From: Candidatus Roizmanbacteria bacterium CG_4_10_14_0_8_um_filter_33_9
GTDB lineage: Bacteria > Patescibacteriota > Microgenomatia > UBA1406 > GWC2-37-13
NCBI GenBank assembly: GCA_002785065.1
Contig: PFLI01000070.1
Coordinates: 1-8,096 of the forward strand
Direction of reading: 5' to 3'
Length of the DNA stretch: 8,096 nucleotides
This document shows, piece after piece, positions 1 through 6,499 of this stretch. Numbering within the stretch: the stretch's first letter is position 1; the number at the start of each line of letters is the position of its first letter. A model generated the notes under the pieces. It ran no database searches. It saw only the letters and a list, made by a program, of their open reading frames with translations, and was not told the origin of the DNA. The position numbers and the translations under genes were made by a program.

Positions 1-156
1 ACAAGCCGGGATAAGGGAACTATTTTTTTTTCTTTGGCAAGTTTATTTAAAATTATCAAACCGTAATCAGATTGTTTATTGAGTGTTAACATATACATCT
101 ATTGTAATAGTTAAAAACAAAAAATGCAAGAGGAAAAAGATAAATATTAATATTTT
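1..156. other. AT-rich flank, no assignable gene
   Basis: No gene can be supported here. A plus-strand frame enters from the left edge at base 2 and stops with TGA at 80-82. It gives 26 hydrophobic residues (including IRELFFFLW) and could be the last codons of a gene outside the window, but it matches nothing I recognise. A run of nine T at 23-31 could equally be a terminator tail whose stem lies upstream. Bases 142-155 form a perfect 14-bp palindrome (AAATATTAATATTT) just past the stop of the minus-strand transporter. On that strand it is followed by a short T-rich stretch, so it might be a weak terminator, although the stem is all A/T and has no loop. Confidence 0.4.
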
Positions 157-1056
157 TTAAAATGAAATTTTTGGTTTATTCTTTTGCTTTAAAATACTTA
201 AACTGGGTATTATAGATGCAAATAGAATTAATAAACCTCCTAGAATTGTTAGTAAAGAAGGTACTTCTTTAAAAATCAGATAAGAAAATATAGTAGCGAA
301 AATTACTTCAACTGGTAAAATAATACTTCCTATTTGCGCCTCAATATTGTTAAAACCATAAACGATTAAACCAACATTTATTGTCTGTACTACTGCATAA
401 ATACAAATCCAAAACCAACTTATATTCTGTATATTATGGGGAAAATACTCCATGAATAATAATGAACCTACATATGCAAAAATAATTGAACTTAATGCAT
501 CCATAAAAACTAATTGATTGTTCGGATAATTATTGGAGAACTTCTTAGATATAGTATTCCAAATACCTGTCATAAAACCTGATATTAAAGTTAATACAAG
601 ATAAACAATCTGATTTTGAGTAAGTGTAAATTGGTAGATAATAAAAAGTCCAGTGAGAACAAGTACTAATGAAACAATCTTTATTTTATTTAATTTTTCA
701 TTAAAGAAAATTTTTCCTGAAACAAAACCTGCAGTAATCATTGCGGAATATAGAATTAAGTATGTTGTACTAATTGGAAGATTATTAAAAGCTATAAAAG
801 TTAGTACTGCAACCCAAGAACCTGAAACAAACCATAAAAATATCCACTTCAAATCCTTCTTTTTAATGGAAATAAGTTTTGTTTTATTAAAAAATAATAT
901 CGATGAAATAATCGCTAATACAATGATATTTCTAATCCAATTTTGATTAAAGTTTCCGAAAGCGCTGCCAATAAATCGAGAAAATATTCCATACAATCCA
1001 TAAAAAGCAGTTGCTATAAACAAAGAAATCACTCCTAACTTCGGATTTCGAATCAT
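157..1056 (-). CDS. EamA/DMT-family membrane transporter
   Basis: This encodes a 299-residue, very hydrophobic protein with about ten predicted membrane helices in two similar halves, the layout of the EamA (drug/metabolite transporter) superfamily. Each half ends with the typical pattern of an acidic residue after a short loop and then a glycine-containing helix: FFNE followed by LVLTGLFII near residues 117-140, and FKEV followed by GGLLILFASI near 262-282. Family members sit in the cytoplasmic membrane and move metabolites, amino acids or nucleotide sugars. The substrate cannot be told from sequence. The length is normal and nothing looks broken. The ATG at 1056 is preceded by an extended -10 box only 8 nt away, which supports this start. 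The gene faces away from the insertion sequence and the lysS cluster, so it is a separate transcription unit. Confidence 0.88.
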   Translation of the reverse strand: MIRNPKLGVISLFIATAFYGLYGIFSRFIGSAFGNFNQNWIRNIIVLAIISSILFFNKTKLISIKKKDLKWIFLWFVSGSWVAVLTFIAFNNLPISTTYLILYSAMITAGFVSGKIFFNEKLNKIKIVSLVLVLTGLFIIYQFTLTQNQIVYLVLTLISGFMTGIWNTISKKFSNNYPNNQLVFMDALSSIIFAYVGSLLFMEYFPHNIQNISWFWICIYAVVQTINVGLIVYGFNNIEAQIGSIILPVEVIFATIFSYLIFKEVPSLLTILGGLLILFASIIPSLSILKQKNKPKISF

Positions 1057-1064
1057 ACAAAGAA

Positions 1065-1073
1065 ATTATAACA
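1065..1073 (-). promoter_or_regulatory. Extended -10 promoter of the transporter gene
   Basis: Read on the minus strand, these bases are TGTTATAAT: a perfect TATAAT preceded by the TGn extension. Only 8 nt separate the box from the ATG, so transcription should start one to three bases before the start codon, giving an almost leaderless mRNA. I see no convincing -35 hexamer at 16-18 bp, as is common for extended -10 promoters. The box is seen directly; the transcription start is inferred. Confidence 0.6.
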
Positions 1074-1099
1074 AAAGGTTCTTTAAAAAATATATGGGA

Positions 1100-1142
1100 C
1101 GGATTTCGGGTTGAGAAATCAAACTGTTACACCCCCGAGGTG
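1100..1142. promoter_or_regulatory. GC-rich inverted repeats in divergent control region
   Basis: In an AT-rich gap between two outward-facing promoters there is a patch with several overlapping inverted repeats: GATTTC (1102-1107) against GAAATC (1115-1120), TCGGG (1106-1110) against CCCGA (1134-1138), and CACC (1130-1133) against GGTG (1139-1142). CGGATTTCG at 1100-1108 is also repeated directly at 1042-1050. It could be an operator for the transporter or for the rightward promoter. There is no T-tract after any stem, so it is not a typical terminator. The repeats are short and may be chance. Confidence 0.25.
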
Positions 1143-1176
1143 ATTTTACTAATTTTACCCAAAGTCGTTTATTTTA

Positions 1177-1185
1177 TGTTATACT
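1177..1185 (+). promoter_or_regulatory. Rightward extended -10 promoter outside the IS
   Basis: The bases TGTTATACT form an extended -10 (TGn plus TATACT, one mismatch from consensus). The expected start point is at about 1192, right at the left boundary of the insertion sequence. It therefore lies in the flanking host DNA. It probably served lysS before the element inserted and may now transcribe the transposase. There is no good -35. The assignment is inferred from motif and position. Confidence 0.45.
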
Positions 1186-1190
1186 AAAAT

Positions 1191-1204
1191 TATTGTGTAA
1201 TTAG
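1191..1204 (+). repeat. Left terminal inverted repeat of the IS
   Basis: This 14-mer, TATTGTGTAATTAG, matches the reverse complement of 2232-2245 (TATTGCGTAATAAG) at 12 of 14 positions. The outer TA may be the duplicated target site rather than part of the element, because TA is its own complement. A second shared block, AGGTTAA, occurs inside this repeat at 1226-1232. Confidence 0.6.
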
Positions 1205-2243
1205 ACAACAATTATTAATTTTGGTAGGTTAATAGTATATGATAACCTATCAAAAGCTCTTTAACAATCCAGGAAAACTATTAAGATTTACGGGCTTGAA
1301 CCCATTTCAGTTTGAAACTCTCGCTAAACGGTTGGAACCTCTATGGATTAAAAGTGAGATTAAAAGATTAACCAGGGACAGTCGTATACGTGCAATTGGC
1401 GGAGGAAGACGATATAGTTTGCCTTCAATTGAGGATAAATTACTTCTCCTCCTTGTTTTTTATCGTACCTATGTTGCCTATGAATTTCTTTCTTGGGTAT
1501 TTAATATTGATGCCTCTAATATCTGCAGATTGATTAAACGTCTTATCCCTTTACTTGAAAAAGCAGCTGATCCAACACTTTGCTTTGCTATTAAGGATAT
1601 TCTTAAAAAGAGAAGAAAGATAAGAACGTGGGAAGAATTTATTAAGACCTATCCTGATTTGGTTGAGTTGGTTATTGACTCAACTGAACAGAAACGTCAA
1701 CGTCCTTCAAACAGAAAGAAACAAAAAAACTTTTACTCAGGTAAAAAACATCAACACGGTTTAAAGACTCAGATTACCGTTGATCGCCGGGGAAAGATTA
1801 TTGATATATCCCATTCCTATCCTGCACGAATACATGATAAAACTATTCTTATCAAGGAGCATACTCTTGATAAACTGCCTACTAATATTCAGAAGTATTT
1901 GGATAAAGGGTATGTTAAAATCCAAAAGCTTTATCCTGATCATACTGTCTTTATTCCAACTAAACGTACCCGTTGGAAAAGAACCTTGACAAGATCAGAA
2001 AAGATAAAAAATACAAAAATCAGTAAGAAGAGAATTATCGTTGAACATGTATTCTCAAGAATGAAAAAGTATCAAATCCTCCTCCAAATATATCGATCAA
2101 AAGACAGTGACTACAATCATCACTTTAGGAATATTGCATCCCTTTGTAACTTCAGACTGCTTTTCAAGGACTTTGACTCAAGCTAAAGCCTGCAATTTAC
2201 ATCTTATCAGTTAACCTGGATTATTAAAGTGCTTATTACGCAA
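1193..2243 (+). mobile_element. Insertion sequence, IS5-like, about 1.05 kb
   Basis: The element contains one transposase gene bounded by imperfect inverted repeats, TTGTGTAATTAG on the left and TTGCGTAATAAG on the right strand, with TA on both outer sides as a possible 2-bp target duplication. A length of about 1.05 kb with a single 315-residue transposase fits a small IS5-family type element. Both ends and all catalytic residues are present, so it may still move or have inserted recently. The exact ends are inferred from the repeats and could shift by one or two bases. It sits between a rightward promoter and lysS. Confidence 0.65.
1239..2186 (+). CDS. IS5-like DDE transposase (DDE_Tnp_4 type)
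   Basis: The 315-residue protein looks like the HARBI-related branch of IS5-type transposases: an N-terminal helix-turn-helix region (about 62-108) followed by a DDE_Tnp_4 catalytic core. The likely catalytic triad is Asp147 (VIDSTE), Asp200 (RIHDKT) and Glu269 (IVEHVF). The conserved LDKGY segment at 221-225 matches the DKGY seen in this family. The stretch after Asp147 is rich in Lys and Arg, which suits DNA binding. It would cut the element's inverted repeats and join them to a new target. The length is complete and there is no frameshift, so the enzyme appears intact. The ATG at 1239 has a weak GGTAGG sequence about 10 nt upstream. The assignment to IS5 rather than a neighbouring family is moderately certain; the transposase call itself is firm. 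Confidence 0.88.
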   Translation: MITYQKLFNNPGKLLRFTGLNPFQFETLAKRLEPLWIKSEIKRLTRDSRIRAIGGGRRYSLPSIEDKLLLLLVFYRTYVAYEFLSWVFNIDASNICRLIKRLIPLLEKAADPTLCFAIKDILKKRRKIRTWEEFIKTYPDLVELVIDSTEQKRQRPSNRKKQKNFYSGKKHQHGLKTQITVDRRGKIIDISHSYPARIHDKTILIKEHTLDKLPTNIQKYLDKGYVKIQKLYPDHTVFIPTKRTRWKRTLTRSEKIKNTKISKKRIIVEHVFSRMKKYQILLQIYRSKDSDYNHHFRNIASLCNFRLLFKDFDSS

Positions 2244-2245
2244 TA
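2232..2245 (-). repeat. Right terminal inverted repeat of the IS
   Basis: On the minus strand this reads TATTGCGTAATAAG, 12 of 14 identical to the left end at 1191-1204. It lies 45 bp after the transposase stop and about 50 bp before the lysS start. TTAACCT at 2211-2217 pairs with the inner AGGTTAA block of the left end, which strengthens the case that the two ends belong together. Confidence 0.6.
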
Positions 2246-2294
2246 TATTTAATAAACTTCATACTTTTATTCAATTTGAGGACCAACAAAAACT

Positions 2295-4610
2295 ATGATT
2301 TGGGTTGATCGGGAGATAAAAAAATTGAAAGAACGCGCACTGCCTCTTGAATGGGTCAATGATGCAAAAACCCCATCTGGTAAAATTCATGTCGGATCGC
2401 TGAGGGGCATTGTTATTCATGATCTTATTTATAAAGTTCTTCTTGAAAATAACATTCGTTGCAAATTCACATATGGATTTGACGAAACTGATCCAATGGA
2501 TTCTCTCCCCTCTTATCTTGATAAAGCAAAATGGGAAAAATATATGGGTATGCCACTCTATATGATACCATCACCTGAAAAAAGATTTAAAAGTTTTGCC
2601 CATTATTATGCTTCCGAGTTTCAACAGGTTTTTGAAAGCTTAGGATGCCATCCAAAAATTATTTGGGCTTCTGAACTTTATAGAAGCGGAAAAATGAATG
2701 AAGTTATCAAAACCTTACTTGATAACACACATCAAATCAGAGAAATTTTTGAGAGAATTACAAAAAAATCAAAACCAGCAGATTGGCATCCATTTCAACC
2801 AATCTGCGAAAAATGCCATAAAGTAGGAACAACCTATGTTAATAAATGGGACGGTAAATACGTATATTACATATGTCAACCAAATATGGTTAACTGGGCA
2901 CACGGATGCGGATACGAAAGCAAAATTTCCCCTTATAATGGAAATGGAAAAATGCCCTATAAGATTGAATGGCCTGGTAAATGGAAAGTTCTTGGTGTAA
3001 CAATTGAATGGTCTGGTAAAGACCATATGTCAAAAGGCGGTTCGTATGATATATCATCGATAATTGCTAAGGAGATATTGAAAATTAATCCTCCTCATGC
3101 GGTTGGATACGAACATCTGCTTATTGGAGGCCGAAAAATGTCCTCGTCAAAAGGCATTGGGTCATCAGCAAAAGAAGTATCTCAAATTATTCCCGCCAAT
3201 CTATTACGATTTTTACTAGTCCGCACTCCAATAAATACACATCTTGACTTTAATATATACGGCGACACTCTGCCCAATTTATATGATGATTATGACAGAT
3301 GCATGAATGCATATTTTGATAAAATCGAAAAGAAAATTCCTCAAGGAAAACCAGGCGAAGTACTGCTGGATTTTGCCCGGATATTTGAATTATCCTCTGT
3401 ACAACAACTTCCGAAAAAACGTATGTTTATACCTCGATTCCGAACAGTGGCAAATTTAATTAAAATTCACGCTAATCCAAAAGAACATGTTTTAAATCAA
3501 CTTAAACGTCCTTTAACCGAAAATGAAAAAACATTACTTGAGGAACGAATAAAATTCGCACAAATATATTTAGAATCATATATTGAAAATAAAAACATCT
3601 TGCAGAAAAGTAAAACAGATTCTTTTTCTTATACTACATCACAAAAAGATTTTTTAACAGTATTACATAAAAACTTAGCCTCACTAAAAGAAATAAATCG
3701 TGAAATAATCCAAAATATCTTTTTTACAACAATTAAACAAGTTAATTTAAAACCAAAAGATGTTTTTATTGCTTTTTATCAAAAAATTACCGGATTACCA
3801 TCCGGACCAAAAGTTGCGGACCTTATTTTGGATTTAGGTCTACAAAAAGTAATTTCACTTCTTAGTGAAAGTGAAAAAGAAAGTTCCAAAACGTCTTCAG
3901 TAACAAAATCAATACCGAACCTTGATGATAAATTCCTTTTTAGTATTGATCCAGAAGTAAAAAAGAAATATCCTTCTATTTCTATCGGATTTGCAATATT
4001 AAAGAATGTACATATTCAAAAACAAAACGAAAAATTAACTGAATCAATTCAACAATTTGTCAAGTCTCAAGAACATCTTACAAATGATATTATTAGTGCT
4101 TATCCTGAAATAGTAAGTTATAGAAAATTATATAAGGAAATGAATATTGACTGGCACTCTCGAAGACCATCTCCTGAAGCACTTTTAAGAAGAATAGCCA
4201 AAAAAAAACCACTATATCAGGTGAACACATGCGTTGATGCGTACAATCAAATAGTGATGAAATACAAAGTATCAGTTGGCGCATTCGATTTAAATAAAAT
4301 ACAGTTTCCAACCGCATTAAAATTCCCAAAAAACACTGACCAGATACTTTTACTTGGTGATACAGAACCAACTACATATAAGTCGACTGAACTTGCATAT
4401 TTTGACAAAAAAGGTGGATATAATATTGATTTTAATTATCGAGACGCACAACGAACAATGGTAACTGAATCAACAACCAATCTTCTTATCAACGTTGATG
4501 GTATTTATAAAATTAATAGAGGCATGGTTGAACAGTCGCTCCAAGAAACTGTTGATATTATCATAAAATATTGCGGAGGAACAGTTGATAAAATAGGAAT
4601 TGATACTTAA
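2295..4610 (+). CDS. lysS: Class I lysyl-tRNA synthetase fused to B3/B4 domain
   Basis: This 771-residue protein has two parts. Residues 1 to about 525 are a class I (archaeal/spirochaete-type) lysyl-tRNA synthetase, which charges tRNA-Lys with lysine using ATP in the cytoplasm. It has the HIGH-like HVGS at 32-35, KMSSSK at 281-286, a four-cysteine zinc-finger-like insert (Cys171, 174, 194, 205), and a helical anticodon-binding region from about 340. A Ser/Glu/Lys-rich linker (524-538) leads to residues 541-765. These match the solo B3/4 domain family (the PheRS-beta editing fold, COG3382 type) through RRPSPEALLRRI, NTCVDAYNQ, VGAFDL, LLGDTEP and DAQRTMVTEST. Class I LysRS normally ends near 500-550 residues. 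The ATG has GAGGA 12 nt upstream, a weak ribosome site. I infer that the extra domain hydrolyses mischarged tRNA or helps bind tRNA. Both domain calls are strong; the function of the fusion is unproven. Confidence 0.93.
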   Translation: MIWVDREIKKLKERALPLEWVNDAKTPSGKIHVGSLRGIVIHDLIYKVLLENNIRCKFTYGFDETDPMDSLPSYLDKAKWEKYMGMPLYMIPSPEKRFKSFAHYYASEFQQVFESLGCHPKIIWASELYRSGKMNEVIKTLLDNTHQIREIFERITKKSKPADWHPFQPICEKCHKVGTTYVNKWDGKYVYYICQPNMVNWAHGCGYESKISPYNGNGKMPYKIEWPGKWKVLGVTIEWSGKDHMSKGGSYDISSIIAKEILKINPPHAVGYEHLLIGGRKMSSSKGIGSSAKEVSQIIPANLLRFLLVRTPINTHLDFNIYGDTLPNLYDDYDRCMNAYFDKIEKKIPQGKPGEVLLDFARIFELSSVQQLPKKRMFIPRFRTVANLIKIHANPKEHVLNQLKRPLTENEKTLLEERIKFAQIYLESYIENKNILQKSKTDSFSYTTSQKDFLTVLHKNLASLKEINREIIQNIFFTTIKQVNLKPKDVFIAFYQKITGLPSGPKVADLILDLGLQKVISLLSESEKESSKTSSVTKSIPNLDDKFLFSIDPEVKKKYPSISIGFAILKNVHIQKQNEKLTESIQQFVKSQEHLTNDIISAYPEIVSYRKLYKEMNIDWHSRRPSPEALLRRIAKKKPLYQVNTCVDAYNQIVMKYKVSVGAFDLNKIQFPTALKFPKNTDQILLLGDTEPTTYKSTELAYFDKKGGYNIDFNYRDAQRTMVTESTTNLLINVDGIYKINRGMVEQSLQETVDIIIKYCGGTVDKIGIDT

Positions 4611-4617
4611 TGTTCTC

Positions 4618-5217
4618 ATGAAAAAAATACTTATTGCAACACATAATAAGGCGAAACTTGGTGAAATCATGCTGGGAATAAAACCTCTACAACAAAAAGG
4701 TTGGACTATCTATTCATTAGAAGACTTACATATTCAAAAAGATCCGGAAGAAACAGGGAAAACGTTTGAAGAAAATGCAGAATTAAAAGCCCGTTATTAT
4801 TCTCAAATAAACAACATGCCCACAATCGCTGATGATGGGGGTTTGATGATTGACTATTTAAATGGAGAACCAGGAGTTAAATCAAAACGCTGGATGGGGT
4901 ATGAAACTAGCGATAAAAACCTAATCCAATATACTCTCCAACAATTAAATAATGTTCCAAACGATCGAAGAACTGCTTACTTACAAACTTGTTTATGTTA
5001 TTTTGATCCGTCTTTAAATAAGATTATCACTGAAAATGAACGGATTAAAGGTACTATTGCAGAAAAACCCAGTGGAAAACCAACACATGGATACCCGTTT
5101 CGCGCTCTTTTTGTAGTTGAGGCTTTTAATAAATACTACGACGAACTCACCGATGAAGAACATCAAAAAATTAACCATCGAATAAAGGCCCTTTCTCGAT
5201 TGATCAATCAAATATAA
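4618..5217 (+). CDS. RdgB/HAM1-like non-canonical purine NTP pyrophosphatase
   Basis: This 199-residue protein belongs to the RdgB/HAM1 (ITPase) family, which hydrolyses dITP, ITP and XTP to monophosphates and pyrophosphate and keeps deaminated purines out of DNA and RNA. Visible motifs are the N-terminal ATHNKAKLGEI, TGKTFEENAELKA (46-58), ADDGGL (71-76), NGEPGV (82-87) and NHRIKAL near the end. Two parts deviate. The usual ADDSGL has Gly for Ser. The base-recognition loop GFGYDPxF is replaced by HGYPFRALF (158-165), lacking the Asp, and the usual SHR is NHR. It may be a divergent subgroup with altered specificity. I chose ATG 4618, since the protein then begins at the family's normal MKKILIATxN. 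An in-frame TTG at 4600 would overlap lysS and add six unlike residues. It starts 7 nt after the lysS stop, so the two are probably cotranscribed. Confidence 0.82.
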   Translation: MKKILIATHNKAKLGEIMLGIKPLQQKGWTIYSLEDLHIQKDPEETGKTFEENAELKARYYSQINNMPTIADDGGLMIDYLNGEPGVKSKRWMGYETSDKNLIQYTLQQLNNVPNDRRTAYLQTCLCYFDPSLNKIITENERIKGTIAEKPSGKPTHGYPFRALFVVEAFNKYYDELTDEEHQKINHRIKALSRLINQI

Positions 5218-5224
5218 AAATATT

Positions 5225-5233
5225 TGCTACAAT
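5225..5233 (+). promoter_or_regulatory. Extended -10 promoter before serS
   Basis: TGCTACAAT carries the TGn extension and a TACAAT hexamer with one mismatch to consensus. It lies in the 23-nt gap after the pyrophosphatase gene, 7 nt before the serS ATG. Transcription from it would start at about 5240, giving a leaderless or nearly leaderless serS mRNA. No well-spaced -35 is seen. The layout copies that of the transporter promoter. Confidence 0.5.
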
Positions 5234-5240
5234 AAAGAAA

Positions 5241-6485
5241 ATGTTATCCATAGATTATATTCGTGCTAACAAACAAAAAGTAATCGATGCTGCAAAAAAC
5301 AAAAATCGCACAGTTGATATAGATAAAATTCTCATACTGGATGATAAAAGAGTTAATTTAATTCAAACTATTCAAAAACTTCGTGAACAAAGAAATATTC
5401 TTTCAAGAAAACCGTTTTCCGAAAATATGAAAGAACAAGGAAAACAACTAAAAGTTGAGATAAAACAAAACGAAGAACAATGTAAAGTAGTTGAAGAAGA
5501 ACTTAATCATCTACTAACGTTTGTTCCTAATGTGCCACTAGATGAGGTTCCTGTTGGAAAAAACGAATCGGAAAATGTAGTTGTCAAAACAATTGGAAAA
5601 ATTCCTTATTTTTCATTTAAACCGTTATCTTATCTCGAGTTAGGTGAAAAATATCAACTTTTTAATCTTGAACGAGGAAGTAAAGTTTCTGGTTTTAGAG
5701 GATATTTTATAACAAACCAGGCGGCAATTTTACAGATGGCTATACTCATGTATGCGTTTCAAAAACTAACAAAAAAAGGATATACACCCATTATTGCTCC
5801 AGCAATAATTAAAAAATTTACTTTGTTTGGTAGCGGACAAATACCTTGGGGAGAACAAGAAGTATATAAGCTAAATGATGAAGATGCATATCTTTCTGCC
5901 ACCGCAGAAATACCAATAACAGCTTATTTTTCCGGAGAGTTTATCAAAGAAGAAGATTTACCAAAAAAATTTGTTGCTTTTTCTCCTTGCTTTCGCAGGG
6001 AGGCTGGTAGTTATGGTAAAGATACAAAAGGTTTATATCGTGTTCATGAATTCTGGAAAGTAGAGCAAGTCATTATTGCGAATAATTCTATAGAAGAAGC
6101 AATCAATCTCCATGAAGAATTACAAACAAATGTTGAAGAAATTCTTACAGATTTCGGTCTTCCCTTCCGAAAACTACTTATGTGTACCGGAGACATGGGC
6201 GAACCTCAAATAAAAAAGTATGACACAGAAGTTTGGATTCCTTCACGAAATGCATATGGAGAAGTCGCTTCTAATTCTATCATGGGAGATTTTCAAACCA
6301 GAAGACTCAAAATAAAATTTCGTAGAAAAAATGGATCAACTAACTTTTGTTTTAGTTTAAATAATACCGCTTTAGCCTCTCCCCGAATTTTAATTGCAAT
6401 TCTGGAGAATTTTCAGCAACAGGACGGTTCAATACAAATACCAAAGGTATTATTTCCTTTTACCGGAATCAATAAAATTGAATAA
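5241..6485 (+). CDS. serS: Seryl-tRNA synthetase
   Basis: This 414-residue class II aminoacyl-tRNA synthetase attaches serine to tRNA-Ser (and to tRNA-Sec where present) in the cytoplasm. Residues 26-98 form the long charged coiled-coil arm that grips the tRNA variable arm. The catalytic core follows: the serine-binding TAE at 221-223, motif 2 at 251-275 (FRREAGSYGKDTKGLYRVHE), GDFQTRR at 349-355, and motif 3 at 373-390 (LNNTALASPR then LIAILEN). The length is standard for a bacterial SerRS and the active site looks intact. The segment before GDFQTRR reads SNSIM, where many relatives have CSNC or CSNF, a mild divergence. The gene is third in the cluster after lysS and the pyrophosphatase, but has its own likely -10 box at 5225. 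No Shine-Dalgarno is visible before the ATG. Confidence 0.95.
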   Translation: MLSIDYIRANKQKVIDAAKNKNRTVDIDKILILDDKRVNLIQTIQKLREQRNILSRKPFSENMKEQGKQLKVEIKQNEEQCKVVEEELNHLLTFVPNVPLDEVPVGKNESENVVVKTIGKIPYFSFKPLSYLELGEKYQLFNLERGSKVSGFRGYFITNQAAILQMAILMYAFQKLTKKGYTPIIAPAIIKKFTLFGSGQIPWGEQEVYKLNDEDAYLSATAEIPITAYFSGEFIKEEDLPKKFVAFSPCFRREAGSYGKDTKGLYRVHEFWKVEQVIIANNSIEEAINLHEELQTNVEEILTDFGLPFRKLLMCTGDMGEPQIKKYDTEVWIPSRNAYGEVASNSIMGDFQTRRLKIKFRRKNGSTNFCFSLNNTALASPRILIAILENFQQQDGSIQIPKVLFPFTGINKIE

Positions 6486-6499
6486 ATCTACAGAGTCTT

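Noticed and set aside
653..946. Plus-strand open frame of 97 codons inside the transporter gene
   Set aside because: It is antisense to a clear membrane transporter and shows no recognisable domain. The same reasoning removes the other short frames inside lysS, serS, the pyrophosphatase, the transposase and the penicillin-binding protein.
1130..1142. CACC/GGTG hairpin as an intrinsic terminator
   Set aside because: The stem is only four base pairs and is not followed by a T-tract; no gene ends just upstream of it.
2187..2294. Lysine riboswitch or T-box upstream of lysS
   Set aside because: The leader is short, largely made of the IS right end, and shows no T-box sequence or multi-stem structure.
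4600..4617. Alternative TTG start for the pyrophosphatase, overlapping the end of lysS
   Set aside because: It adds six residues before the family's standard N-terminal MKKILIATxN; ATG 4618 is the better start.
6486..6499. Bidirectional terminator between serS and the penicillin-binding protein gene
   Set aside because: The 14-nt gap holds no stem-loop with a T-run on either strand.
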